Positions 42,014-50,826 of a stretch of DNA of 64,000 bases are shown here, piece after piece. The stretch's first letter is position 1; the number at the start of each line of letters is the position of its first letter. The DNA lies in assembly GCA_041941305.1 (NCBI GenBank), contig JBGTQJ010000003.1, positions 62,001 through 126,000 of the forward strand, read 5' to 3'. The stretch is from JANSWP01 sp041941305. Its GTDB lineage: Bacteria > Bacteroidota > Bacteroidia > Chitinophagales > Saprospiraceae. A program made the position numbers and the translations under genes. The notes under the pieces were generated by a model, which had not been told where the DNA came from, searched no databases, and worked only from the letters and a program-made list of their open reading frames with translations.

Positions 42014-42749
42014 GACAAAGTGTTTTTGTATTTAAATTTAAGGCGATTGTGTTTAGTTTTAATTTAAGACCGGAAAAAGAATTTTGGGAGGTGTTTGGGT
42101 GCTCCAGCATTTTTTATTTTCTATCTCAGGTTCTTATACATATTAAAAATCGCGCTAATATACAATGATTGAGTATTACTAATAATTTTACACAAAACGG
42201 TTCGAAATCAACAATAAAGGAAGCATGGAAAACCCATGGGCACTATTTTGTGAACCCTTAAACCTGTATTTCAAAAAGCAGGAATCGCTATCTAATTTGC
42301 CGATCAATGCTAATCCTTTTGTGTTTAGTTTAAAGAATGATTCGTCAGCCCAAATATTCCATTTGGTCGTAAATTTTAGCCTTTTGGAAGTGATGATTTT
42401 TCACTTGAGTTATCTATCGTGAAATGCGGGATACTTTGAAACCCTGCTGCATAGCAGGTAGGGTAGTTTTATCTAAGTATGGCTGTTCTTGGCGAGTAGA
42501 TTGAGAAGACTTTCGGAGCAAAACAAATCTTTTCAAGCCCGGGCAAAAATGCTGCCAAAAATTAGAAAAACATTAATGTGTTGAAAATGAATCTGTTAAA
42601 TTTTGAGCGTTTTGAATTTGAAAAAATAAAATTAAACATTTTTTATACTTTACTTTGCTTTTAATATAGAATATCCTACCTTTCACAAAAATTAACAAAA
42701 AGTTCTTTCACAAATCCTACATATTATTTAATCATAAAATCTTTTCTTT
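42014..42749. other. 736-bp gap, no gene supported
   Basis: AT-rich DNA between divergent genes. It contains a small hairpin (CCTGCT/AGCAGG near 42445-42460) and a box like TACCTTTC at 42677-42684 that may serve the downstream HTH gene. A 65-codon frame at 42225 lacks protein-like features. Confidence 0.5.
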
Positions 42750-43001
42750 ATGAACATTACTTATAATGAATTGAGAGACATCAAACACAGTCTCCCCACT
42801 GGCAGCGTAGCCCGCATTGCTCAACAATTATCAGTAGAAGAACAAACCGTCAGAAACTATTTTGGCGCATGGAAATATAAAAATGGGCAAATTGCGGGCA
42901 AACACATCCAACCCGGTCCTGGAGGTGGGATAGTGAATCTTGAAGATACTACCATACTTGATCTTGCTAAAAAAATAATTGCCGAAGCAAAGCATTCATA
43001 A
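42750..43001 (+). CDS. Small Bacteroidota HTH-type DNA-binding protein
   Basis: An 83-residue protein: an N-terminal helix-turn-helix-like segment (HSLPTGSVARIAQQLSVEEQTVRNYFG), a Gly-rich hinge (QPGPGGGIVNLEDT) and a C-terminal helix (TILDLAKKIIAEA). This arrangement recurs in short Bacteroidota proteins annotated only as DNA-binding. No target is known. A strong terminator follows at 43036. Confidence 0.75.
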   Translation: MNITYNELRDIKHSLPTGSVARIAQQLSVEEQTVRNYFGAWKYKNGQIAGKHIQPGPGGGIVNLEDTTILDLAKKIIAEAKHS

Positions 43002-43035
43002 CTAACTTACTAACTCTACTTGCGTAAAAAGCTAT

Positions 43036-43079
43036 AAAAAAGCCTTCCAATATATTGATTATTTTGGAAGGCTTTTTTT
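43036..43079 (+). terminator. Rho-independent terminator
   Basis: AAAAAGCCTTCCAA pairs with TTGGAAGGCTTTTT, ending in a T7 run. It lies 35 bp after the HTH gene. The A-run on the other side would make it bidirectional. Confidence 0.9.
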
Positions 43080-43147
43080 GTTTATTACAACCGTTTATGT
43101 TTGGTATTGGAATTCAATCCATTCAAAAACTTTAGACAACCTTATAA

Positions 43148-43189
43148 TAAAAAAAGCCTTCCAATGTATTCTATTGGAAGGCTTTTTTG
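43148..43189 (-). terminator. Second rho-independent terminator (for the convergent gene)
   Basis: AAAAAAGCCTTCCAAT pairs with ATTGGAAGGCTTTTTT. The stem word matches the terminator at 43036, so the two are probably duplicated; this one lies 61 bp beyond the stop of the minus-strand gene at 43250. Confidence 0.85.
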
Positions 43190-43249
43190 TCAGGGATTAT
43201 AACTGCTAAAATTTGATAGATTTTCGATTATTTCATGAGAATAAAAAGT

Positions 43250-43624
43250 CTATTTAATAGAAACAGTTTTTCTTAACACACCTGTAAATGATCTTAATTC
43301 CACTTCGTACTCACCCTTCTCAAAGGGACTAAAATCCAACTCGTAGATAGTGTTGACTGGCAAGCCCCATAGGTCATCTTTCATAACGACATCACCACCT
43401 TCATTTTTGATGATGACTTCATTCAAATTAACACTAATGGTTTCAAAATCAATGTAATAAACTTGCTTGTCTTCGTCCATAAAAAAAGACCACTCTTCGT
43501 TGGTCAATTCTTGTAGTTCACCGCCTTTACTTGTGAATTCGTCACTGGAAGTTGCTGAAGTTTGTGCAAACAATGCTCCTGTAAATAGTAGCAATGCACC
43601 TAGAATCAAATTTTTTCGCTCCAT
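43250..43624 (-). CDS. Small secreted beta-sandwich protein
   Basis: A 124-residue protein with a signal peptide (MERKNLILGALLLFTGALFAQ) and an about 65-residue C-terminal module with alternating strands (ISVNLNEVIIKNEGGDVVMKD, YELDFSPFEKGEYEVELRS, GVLRKTVSIK). The end resembles the DUF3244/T9SS type A sorting-domain fold. No catalytic motif. It could be a small secreted product or a stand-alone sorting-like domain; function unknown. Confidence 0.68.
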   Translation of the reverse strand: MERKNLILGALLLFTGALFAQTSATSSDEFTSKGGELQELTNEEWSFFMDEDKQVYYIDFETISVNLNEVIIKNEGGDVVMKDDLWGLPVNTIYELDFSPFEKGEYEVELRSFTGVLRKTVSIK

Positions 43625-43908
43625 GATAGATATGTTCTTTAAATTTTCGTGTGTAAAAAAATTGAGCCCTTAAAATTAAGGAATAAAACTTAGTGTAAGA
43701 AATACGATTTATTAAACGATAAAGAATAAAATACTGCAAAAATGAAAAGCTCAATACTTATTAATTGTCATTTAATAAAAATACAGAATGGAAAATTAAC
43801 AAAAAGTAACAGGACAGCGTCTTTATTTTTTTCTTAAAGATTTGTTAAATGATAAACTTGAAGGGAATGTTTTGAAAAATCTGTATAGAACAAAATAAAA
43901 TTTCAAGT

Positions 43909-44529
43909 TTACCGGGCTATTTGCAAAATATCTTTAATACTACCGTAAACGGTCTTGCCAGATTCCAAGAAATCCTCAATTTTTACCCATTCTGCTTTTT
44001 CAATATCTTCCTCATATTGCAAATTCAATTCCATTTCTGAACTGGTCATTAGATACCAGTGAGTCCGTTTAAGTATTCTTTTGTCTTTTCGATTTCGATA
44101 AGTATGGTAGCTATGATCCAGAAATTTACCCAATTGTACTTTAGTTAGTCCGGTTTCTTCTGCTACTTCTCTTAAAGCTGCTTGTTCTGGTGATTCTCCA
44201 GGGTCAATTTTTCCCTTGGGTAAATCCCAAAAACCCCTTCTGAAAATGATAAGAATTGCTCCTTCTTCATTAAAGATAATTCCTCCAGCAGCCTCAATCA
44301 AGTCATAATGGCTTTGAAAATCACGAAATAAGGATTCTTTATCTGTTGAAAATAGACTAATTGATTGGTATCGATTACTCTTTTCAGCAGTATCGGCATA
44401 GTTGAGTAGTATTTTTGGTTTTCCACTATACCTCGCTACAAGATTGGATGCATCTCCTGGAAGCTTTTCAGCAATATCGTCAGTATTCCCCAATAAAATC
44501 TGGGTCTCATTGATGTAGATTTTGTACAT
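43909..44529 (-). CDS. Nudix hydrolase
   Basis: A 206-residue protein with an N-terminal domain of about 85 residues (MYKIYINETQILLGN..) and a Nudix fold containing the complete box G-x5-E-x7-REVAEETG (GKIDPGESPEQAALREVAEETGL). Such enzymes hydrolyse nucleoside diphosphate derivatives. The N-terminal part is typical of Bacteroidota members and the substrate is unknown. It is divergent from pyrE. Confidence 0.92.
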   Translation of the reverse strand: MYKIYINETQILLGNTDDIAEKLPGDASNLVARYSGKPKILLNYADTAEKSNRYQSISLFSTDKESLFRDFQSHYDLIEAAGGIIFNEEGAILIIFRRGFWDLPKGKIDPGESPEQAALREVAEETGLTKVQLGKFLDHSYHTYRNRKDKRILKRTHWYLMTSSEMELNLQYEEDIEKAEWVKIEDFLESGKTVYGSIKDILQIAR

Positions 44530-44679
44530 TTGCGCCTGCTTTAAAAATGAGTTTTGAGTAGTAAGTTTACGAGTCGAAAAATTTTTCGATATGATTTTTT
44601 CATTTTCTATAATATATTGAAATCCAATTCATTATAATTTTACTAACTGACTCTCAACTTTATTCTTATAAAAACTAAA

Positions 44680-45297
44680 ATGTCCACTGCCTCCGAAGTC
44701 GCAAAACGATTGCTGCAAATAAAAGCAATTCGTTTGAGTCCTCAAAGCCCCTTTACCTGGGCATCAGGTATTCAATCTCCCATTTACTGTGACAATAGGA
44801 TGATTCTTTCCTATCCCGATATCCGCGATTTTGTCAAGTCAAAATTGGCGGAAAAATCGGCTGAATTTGGTGGATTTGATATGGTGGCAGGAGTAGCCAC
44901 TGCCGGAATTGCTCATGGCATCTTACTGGCAGACGCTCTGGGATTGCCTTTTATTTATGTAAGGAGCAAAGCCAAAGGACATGGCCGCCAAAACCTGATA
45001 GAGGGCGATGCTTCGGTAGGTCAAAAAGTTTTGGTAGTTGAAGATTTAATCTCAACAGGAGGGAGTTCCATAAAAGCAGTTGATGCCTTGCGTGAAGCTG
45101 AATTGACAATTGTGGGGGTATTGGCAATTTTTTCCTATGGTTTTGAAAAAGCAGTCAAAGCATTCGAGCATGCCAATTGCCCATATAAAACGCTATCAAA
45201 CTATGAAGCCTTGATCAAAGAGGCTATCGAAAATAGATATATTAGCGACTCTGATTATGAAACTCTGTTTACTTGGCGTGAAAAGATTGGTGCCTGA
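44680..45297 (+). CDS. pyrE: Orotate phosphoribosyltransferase
   Basis: A 205-residue enzyme joining orotate and PRPP to give OMP in pyrimidine synthesis. It has the substrate stretch RLSPQSPFTWASGIQSPIYCDNR, the loop KAKGHGRQNLIEG and the PRPP-binding motif VLVVEDLISTGGSS. Length is normal. A peptidase gene follows after 72 bp. Confidence 0.95.
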   Translation: MSTASEVAKRLLQIKAIRLSPQSPFTWASGIQSPIYCDNRMILSYPDIRDFVKSKLAEKSAEFGGFDMVAGVATAGIAHGILLADALGLPFIYVRSKAKGHGRQNLIEGDASVGQKVLVVEDLISTGGSSIKAVDALREAELTIVGVLAIFSYGFEKAVKAFEHANCPYKTLSNYEALIKEAIENRYISDSDYETLFTWREKIGA

Positions 45298-45369
45298 TAG
45301 GATTGATTTTAACAGATCTCTCTATTTTCAAAATTCAGATATCTAACATTCAAAAACTAAGAAACCAGG

Positions 45370-46449
45370 ATGAGTATTATCACATCACAATCAGAAAAAT
45401 TTCTGAAAAAATACCTGAATAACCCCTCCCCAACCGGTTTTGAAGTAAAAGGTCAAAAATTGTGGCTGGATTATATTAAACCCTATGTAGATAAGTGGGA
45501 GTTGGATAATTATGGGACCTTATACGGCATTATCAATCCTGGGAAAGATTATCGCGTAGTAATTGAAGGTCATGCAGATGAAATCTCATGGTTTGTTCAT
45601 TTTATTACAGAAGATGGCTTCATCCATGTTTTGAGAAATGGAGGCTCTGACCATCAAATTGCTCCTTCAAAGAGAGTAAACATTCACACTCCGAAAGGCA
45701 TCATCAAAGGTGTTTTTGGTTGGCCTGCAATACATACAAGGAAAGGAGATGAGGCAAAAACGACTCCTAAAGTAGATAATATTTTCATTGATGTTGGAGC
45801 AAAAGATAAAGATGAAGTTTTAGCAATGGGCATTCATGTAGGTTGTGTAATTACCTACGAGGATGAAATGATTGTTTTGAATGATAGATTTTATGTGGGT
45901 AGAGCACTGGACAATAGGATGGGAGGTTTTTGCATAGCTGAAGTAGCAAGATTACTCAAAGAACAAAAAATAGAATTGCCTTATTCATTATATATAGTAA
46001 ATGCGGTACAGGAAGAAGTGGGTTTGCGGGGCGCTCAAATGGTGACAGAGACCATAAAACCCAATGTGGCCATTGTGACTGATGTTACCCATGATACACA
46101 CACACCATTAATCACCAAAAAGAAAATTGGAGATGTCAAATGTGGAGATGGTCCCTCCATCACTTATGCTCCTGCAGTTCATAATAAATTGCTACAACTC
46201 ATTGTAGACACAGCAGAAAAAAATCAAATCCCTATTCAAAGGGAAGCAGCCTCACGGTCTACAGGTACAGACACAGATGCTTTTGCTTATTCAAATGGAG
46301 GTGTTCCCTCTGCCTTGATTTCCCTGCCTTTGAGATACATGCACACTACTGTGGAAATGGCTCACAAATCAGATGTGGAAAATGTAATAAAATTGATTTT
46401 TGAAACCCTTAAGGTGATCGAATCCGGACATAACTTTAAATATTTTTAA
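45370..46449 (+). CDS. M42-family metallopeptidase (glutamyl aminopeptidase-like)
   Basis: A 359-residue cytoplasmic dinuclear-metal aminopeptidase. Metal and catalytic motifs are in order: EGHADEISW (H68), ALDNRMGGF, NAVQEEVGLRGAQM (catalytic EE), TDVTHDTHT and a late MHTTVEMAHKSDV. M42 enzymes form large tetrahedral particles that degrade peptides. In Bacteroidota this gene often lies near pyrE or other housekeeping genes. Start ATG 45370. Confidence 0.92.
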   Translation: MSIITSQSEKFLKKYLNNPSPTGFEVKGQKLWLDYIKPYVDKWELDNYGTLYGIINPGKDYRVVIEGHADEISWFVHFITEDGFIHVLRNGGSDHQIAPSKRVNIHTPKGIIKGVFGWPAIHTRKGDEAKTTPKVDNIFIDVGAKDKDEVLAMGIHVGCVITYEDEMIVLNDRFYVGRALDNRMGGFCIAEVARLLKEQKIELPYSLYIVNAVQEEVGLRGAQMVTETIKPNVAIVTDVTHDTHTPLITKKKIGDVKCGDGPSITYAPAVHNKLLQLIVDTAEKNQIPIQREAASRSTGTDTDAFAYSNGGVPSALISLPLRYMHTTVEMAHKSDVENVIKLIFETLKVIESGHNFKYF

Positions 46450-46680
46450 ATTTGTATGGGTTTTTTGAAAAATCATAGGCTTATTAAATAAATAAGGATT
46501 GCTTTACTATGGAGAATTAAATTATTAATGGTTTACTGATTGATTAAAAACTGCTTATGTAGTAAAAATTCAAGTAATACGCTCCTCCTTTGTTCATTTC
46601 TGCGCGTTTCTAACTATATAAAAAACAGAACAGGTTATTTAACTTATTGCCCCTTTGGTGGTGATTTTTGACATTTCCGT

Positions 46681-46711
46681 TTGGCTTTGTTATAAAAAGT
46701 AATTACATTTG
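46681..46711 (+). promoter_or_regulatory. Bacteroidota promoter of the putative ncRNA
   Basis: TTTG (just before 46684) and the consensus -7 box TACATTTG (46704-46711) are separated by 20 bp, within the 19-21 range of the TTTG-N19-TAnnTTTG promoter. Predicted start near 46716. Confidence 0.7.
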
Positions 46712-46716
46712 GCACA

Positions 46717-46841
46717 GTTAACAATGAATCCTAAAATGCCGATCTTGATTTTCCCTTCTACTCGGCAACATTGTTAACGCCTTCTCGGAGCGTTTTTGAA
46801 AACTGTAACTCCTATCGTAGTGTAGGAGTTACATTTTTTTT
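46717..46841 (+). ncRNA. Putative structured small RNA, about 125 nt
   Basis: After the promoter, GTTAACAATG (46717-46726) pairs perfectly with CATTGTTAAC (46769-46778), enclosing a second stem GCCGA/TCGGC. A third hairpin GTAACTCCTA (46805-46814) with TAGGAGTTAC (46823-46832) is followed by A-T7, a strong terminator. No ORF lies inside. It does not match an RNA family I recognise (it is not tmRNA-, SRP- or RNase P-like). Alternatively it is an attenuator leader of the subtilase gene 112 bp downstream. Confidence 0.6.
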
Positions 46842-46952
46842 ATACCTTCCCTAATTAGCAAAGATATCATTTTCGAATTTTGGGAATTCGAAAATCTAGC
46901 GAGCTAATGCCACCAGTTATCTGGCTGTTAGCTGAAAAAACTTTCAACTGAA

Positions 46953-48962
46953 ATGTCTAATTCTTACCGACTCCTGCGTGGCGGGAAAGCCATCAATATT
47001 CAAAAAGAAGCCCGTTTTTTAACAGCCATATTGCCAAATGCCAGGGCAGTTCAACAAATCAATCAACTCGAACCAGTTGAGGATTTGAAACAAGTCTTCA
47101 ATCAGGTTTATAAAATCCAAACCAAACCTGATGATTTAGAAGATGTTATGCGATTGATTCGGGAATCGGATTTGATGGAAGGGGTAAGTCACCACGCCTA
47201 CAACCCCATAGGAGATGATTTGACGAGGTATTATCTTACAGATATGCTGGTTGTTTCTTTTCAGAGCAGGACCAATGAATTCAGAATTGAGAGAATAATG
47301 GAAAAACATGGACTTAGCTATTTAAAGTCCTATGAAGGCTTGACCAACACCCACCTTTTTAGAGTTACAAAATCGGCAGGCAAGAATCCATTAAAATTGG
47401 CAAACGATTTAATTGAACTGTCGGATGTGGAAAATGCTGAACCCAATTTGATCAACCGTTTTAAAAATTGTTACGAACCCAAAGATGGATATTTTAAAAG
47501 GCAGTGGCATCTAAAGAGCAAAAAGGGAATTGAGTTGGTTGAGAATGCAGATGTACGAGCTACTGAGGCATGGGAAATTACAAAAGGTAGTCGCGACATC
47601 GTCATTGCTATTTTGGATGATGGTTTTGATTTAACCCATCCGGATCTGCGAGGAGAGCATAAAATTGTTTTTCCAAAGGATTTTAAGGATGGAGATTTAG
47701 CTCCTTTCCCTGAAGGCTCCAATTTTCATGGAACACCCGTGGCTGGGGTGGCCATCGGAGAGGAAAATGGTAGCGGAATAATAGGAATTGCTCCTGGTTG
47801 TTCATTTATGCCCATTCGTTTGGATTTCAAGGCGGATGACAACCTGCTCTGGGAGATATTTGACTTCGTTGGTAAACGAGCAGATGTAATTTCAAATAGT
47901 TGGGGACCACTTCCTGTGTATGCTCCACTTTCTGATTTGTTATATAAACAATTCTCAGAATTGTCAAAAACAGGAGGACCAAGAGGTAAGGGATGCCTGA
48001 TAATATTCGCTGCCGGGAATTTCAATGCCCCTGTTTTTGCTGGAGGAAATGCCAATTTTAAATGGAAGCACCCCAAAAGAGGATTGGTTACTACCAAAGG
48101 ATCTGTATTAAATGGAAATGCAGCACATCCTGATGTCTTTACCGTTTCGGCTTCAACTAGTCAAAATCGAAAGGCCTTGTATAGTAATTGGGGAAAGGAA
48201 ATCAATATTTGTGCCCCAAGCAGTAACTGGAATCCTATGGACACCCAAGACTGGGTACCTGGTAGAGGAATCTGGACAGCAGATAATGAATCCATTGGTT
48301 TGGGCTACAATCGCAGCAGCAGATATACCGCTGAATTTGGTGGAACTTCCAGTTCTGCCCCTCTTGTAGCAGGAATCGCAGGGCTGGTTTTGTCAGTTAA
48401 CTCAGATCTGACTGCAAATGAAGTGAAAAATATACTTCAAGATACTGCCGATAAAATTGAGGACAAAAAGAAAGATAAAATCCTAAAACAGAAAAAAGGG
48501 ACTTACGACGATAAGGGACATTCCGAATGGTTCGGCTATGGAAAGGTCAATGCGGAAAAGGCGGTGCGAAAAGCAGTGGAAATGAAAAAAGCTGCTGAGC
48601 GTTCAAAGGAGGAAAAAACGGTCTCTACTACTGCTCCTATTAAAGATGGAATCCAAATCGTAGCTGCAATAGTAAATCCCAAAGGTGTGGATGCACATAG
48701 GGAAAGTGTTTCTCTTTTAAATGTCAGAGATCACGAAGTCCATTTATCGGGATGGTCCATCATTGACAGCTTTGGGCGGAGCCAAATCCTGACAAATGAA
48801 ATCATAAAAGCCGGAGCATTTTTAACCTTACCAGTAAAAGCTATTCGGCTTTCCAACCGAGGGGGAACCATTTCGCTATTGAATGCAGAAGGTCAAGAAG
48901 TTGATAAGGTAGCCTATTCATTAAAGGATGGGCAAAAGGAGGGATGGACAGTTAAATTTTAA
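46953..48962 (+). CDS. S8-family subtilisin-like protease with lamin-tail-like C-terminal domain
   Basis: A 669-residue protein. An N-terminal prodomain-like part (about 1-170) precedes a subtilase domain with the triad Asp in ILDDGFDLTHPDL, His in NFHGTPVAG and Ser in GTSSSAPLVAG. Residues about 565-669 form a beta-sandwich like the lamin-tail domain (SLLNVRDHEVHLSGWSIID, GGTISLLNAEGQEVDKVAYS). No signal peptide or T9SS sorting signal is visible, unusual for an S8 protease, so it may be intracellular or leave by another route. Divergence or convergence: the LuxR gene ends 7 bp downstream on the other strand. Confidence 0.9.
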   Translation: MSNSYRLLRGGKAINIQKEARFLTAILPNARAVQQINQLEPVEDLKQVFNQVYKIQTKPDDLEDVMRLIRESDLMEGVSHHAYNPIGDDLTRYYLTDMLVVSFQSRTNEFRIERIMEKHGLSYLKSYEGLTNTHLFRVTKSAGKNPLKLANDLIELSDVENAEPNLINRFKNCYEPKDGYFKRQWHLKSKKGIELVENADVRATEAWEITKGSRDIVIAILDDGFDLTHPDLRGEHKIVFPKDFKDGDLAPFPEGSNFHGTPVAGVAIGEENGSGIIGIAPGCSFMPIRLDFKADDNLLWEIFDFVGKRADVISNSWGPLPVYAPLSDLLYKQFSELSKTGGPRGKGCLIIFAAGNFNAPVFAGGNANFKWKHPKRGLVTTKGSVLNGNAAHPDVFTVSASTSQNRKALYSNWGKEINICAPSSNWNPMDTQDWVPGRGIWTADNESIGLGYNRSSRYTAEFGGTSSSAPLVAGIAGLVLSVNSDLTANEVKNILQDTADKIEDKKKDKILKQKKGTYDDKGHSEWFGYGKVNAEKAVRKAVEMKKAAERSKEEKTVSTTAPIKDGIQIVAAIVNPKGVDAHRESVSLLNVRDHEVHLSGWSIIDSFGRSQILTNEIIKAGAFLTLPVKAIRLSNRGGTISLLNAEGQEVDKVAYSLKDGQKEGWTVKF

Positions 48963-48969
48963 ACCTAGG

Positions 48970-49758
48970 CTAGACCCAACCATTTTTGGTAGATATTCCC
49001 ACCAATTCTGTAGCACTCCTGATGCCTAACCTTTTAAAGATATTTCTTTTGTGGGTATTGACTGTATGCAAACTGATATACAATATGTCTGCTATTTCCT
49101 GACTGGTTTTACCATTGGCAAGTTGTTTTGTAATTTCCAGTTGCCGTTTGGTCAGGTTTGGTTTGGTTGGTTTTATTAAATCATTGGAATATTCTCTATA
49201 AAACTGTTGGTGGTAGCTACCTTCCTTTAATAATGACAAATGGCATTTGATTTTACCATTTGTTTTAACATTTCCCAGGTCACTTAAAAATCCCAGATCT
49301 AATAGGGGATTTCCTTCTGAATCTAATTGGATACATGAAGTTTGCTGTAGGCAGTTAAAATAGTTACCATTTTTTAAACGCAATCGATAATTGTATTGCG
49401 CCCGACTTTTGAATTTTTCTTCACGAGATAGCATATTAAATGAACCCATCAAATCCGGCAGTACCTGGGAACTCAATAATTTCAAATCGGCTGGATGACA
49501 ATTTTCCATAAAAAATTTGATCCCCTGATTTTTTAAGGTTTCTACATCATCTACTAAAACCATTTCAAAAGCATTGTTTAAATATTCATAGCGCATGGTT
49601 TTATAATTTAGAACATAAACCAATGAAGACCCTGTATTGGTGTAGGATTCGATGTATTTCAGGTGGGCAATTAAATCCGAGAGCTCTGATTTTTCAATTT
49701 CGCTGGAATTGTTAGGAAATAATTTTAAAATTGATTCCAATGAGGCTAAAGCGTTCAT
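48970..49758 (-). CDS. LuxR-type HTH transcriptional regulator with PAS-like N-terminus
   Basis: A 262-residue protein. Residues about 30-180 look like a PAS fold (VYVLNYKTMRYEYLNNAFEMVL, YRLRLKNGNYFNCLQQTS) without a recognisable cofactor site. The C-terminal LuxR/GerE helix-turn-helix is intact: LTKRQLEITKQLANGKTSQEIADILYISLHTVNTHKRNIFKRLG. It is divergent, across 1068 bp, from a run of secreted-protein genes that it might control; this is inference from position only. Confidence 0.88.
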   Translation of the reverse strand: MNALASLESILKLFPNNSSEIEKSELSDLIAHLKYIESYTNTGSSLVYVLNYKTMRYEYLNNAFEMVLVDDVETLKNQGIKFFMENCHPADLKLLSSQVLPDLMGSFNMLSREEKFKSRAQYNYRLRLKNGNYFNCLQQTSCIQLDSEGNPLLDLGFLSDLGNVKTNGKIKCHLSLLKEGSYHQQFYREYSNDLIKPTKPNLTKRQLEITKQLANGKTSQEIADILYISLHTVNTHKRNIFKRLGIRSATELVGISTKNGWV

Positions 49759-50826
49759 GAGATAATTTTTGTGGTTGATATTAGTAATTTACAAAAGTGG
49801 CGAGGCAAATACTTCGCTACCAGAGTTTATAATTTGGACTATCTTGTATAGGATAGGCCTTGTTGTATTGGTTAAAATCAAAACCAATTAACGTTTTACC
49901 TAAATAGTTGCTTCGATGAAAATATATCGGTGTTTTGGTTAGGAATTAATAAAGTATCTCGGCATTTTTAGTAAAAAACAATAGCTTAATTAATAGAAAA
50001 CGAGCTTGATACAAATGCAAAAATATTTGAATGTGTGACAGCCTTTACCGTGAAAGATTAATGATGGGAATCTTAATCTTAAAGTTTTTGTGTTAATGTT
50101 GTGACAAGCAAATTAAAAGAATATAATTTAATATTTACTTATATATGAGTATTTTTTTTTCAAAATCTCCATTTTACCTTTGAGACAAGACTTTTTACAT
50201 TTTGTAACAAATTATAAACCACATAACGATGAAAATAAAACCCTACATTTCTGATCTGAAAACTTGATTTTCAGCATTCAATCTTTTTCAATTTTTCATT
50301 TCCTTCATTTCTTCTCAATTCAACAACCGATTTTATCTTTTTTCTTTAAGAAGGTAATTAATTTATGTTGCGAACAATTAAAGTTCGCGCAGCTTTATGG
50401 TGGCGAGAATTATGGTTCGCAACTGCGTCAATTAGCTCAATCTTTCCTATAAGGAAATAGAAATCTCTAGTCGAATACTTAAGAGTATGAAGGATGATAT
50501 AGTGTCAACTCACTTAGGTTGTGTTTATAGCTTAAGTGATTGACTATCAATGCTTTCAAAGGACTTTGTTGTCTTGTCTGCAGAGAGCAGTCTATGCTTC
50601 CTTCGCAGTTTGGACAGCAAAGTTACCGCGAAAGTGAGGGATTTCTATACCCTTTTTGAGGTATTTGTATCTCTATGCTTCTTGGACATGCATTTCGGAT
50701 GCTATTGCCACTGATTTGGCTATGGGTTAGGTCAATTAAATGTTTTGATCTAACAATGAGATTTCTATGTCTAAGATTCAAATAGAAGAAATAAAACTTA
50801 TTGTATAACATTAAAATTTCAGAATC
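49759..50826. other. 1068-bp divergent intergenic region with long structured leader
   Basis: It holds a consensus -7 box TACCTTTG at 50175-50182 on the plus strand, 645 bp before the next start codon. The possible leader includes a 12-codon frame MKIKPYISDLKT (ATG 50229), an inverted pair GTTGCGAAC/GTTCGCAAC (about 50366-50426) and GTCAACTCACTTA with TAAGTGATTGAC (about 50505-50546). No protein family was recognised in any frame. Confidence 0.5.

Larger units (their letters stand above)
46450..46952. other. 503-bp gap containing a putative ncRNA or leader
   Basis: No protein gene is supported. The second half holds a good promoter, nested inverted repeats and a strong terminator, annotated separately. 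The remaining 110 bp before the subtilase gene contain no clear second promoter. Confidence 0.6.

Noticed and set aside
42225..42422. 65-codon frame in the 736-bp gap
   Set aside because: No signal, domain or spacing evidence; AT-rich intergenic DNA often gives such frames.
50264..50452. 62-codon frame in the long leader region
   Set aside because: Composition is Phe/Ile-rich by AT bias and it has no partner or conserved motif.
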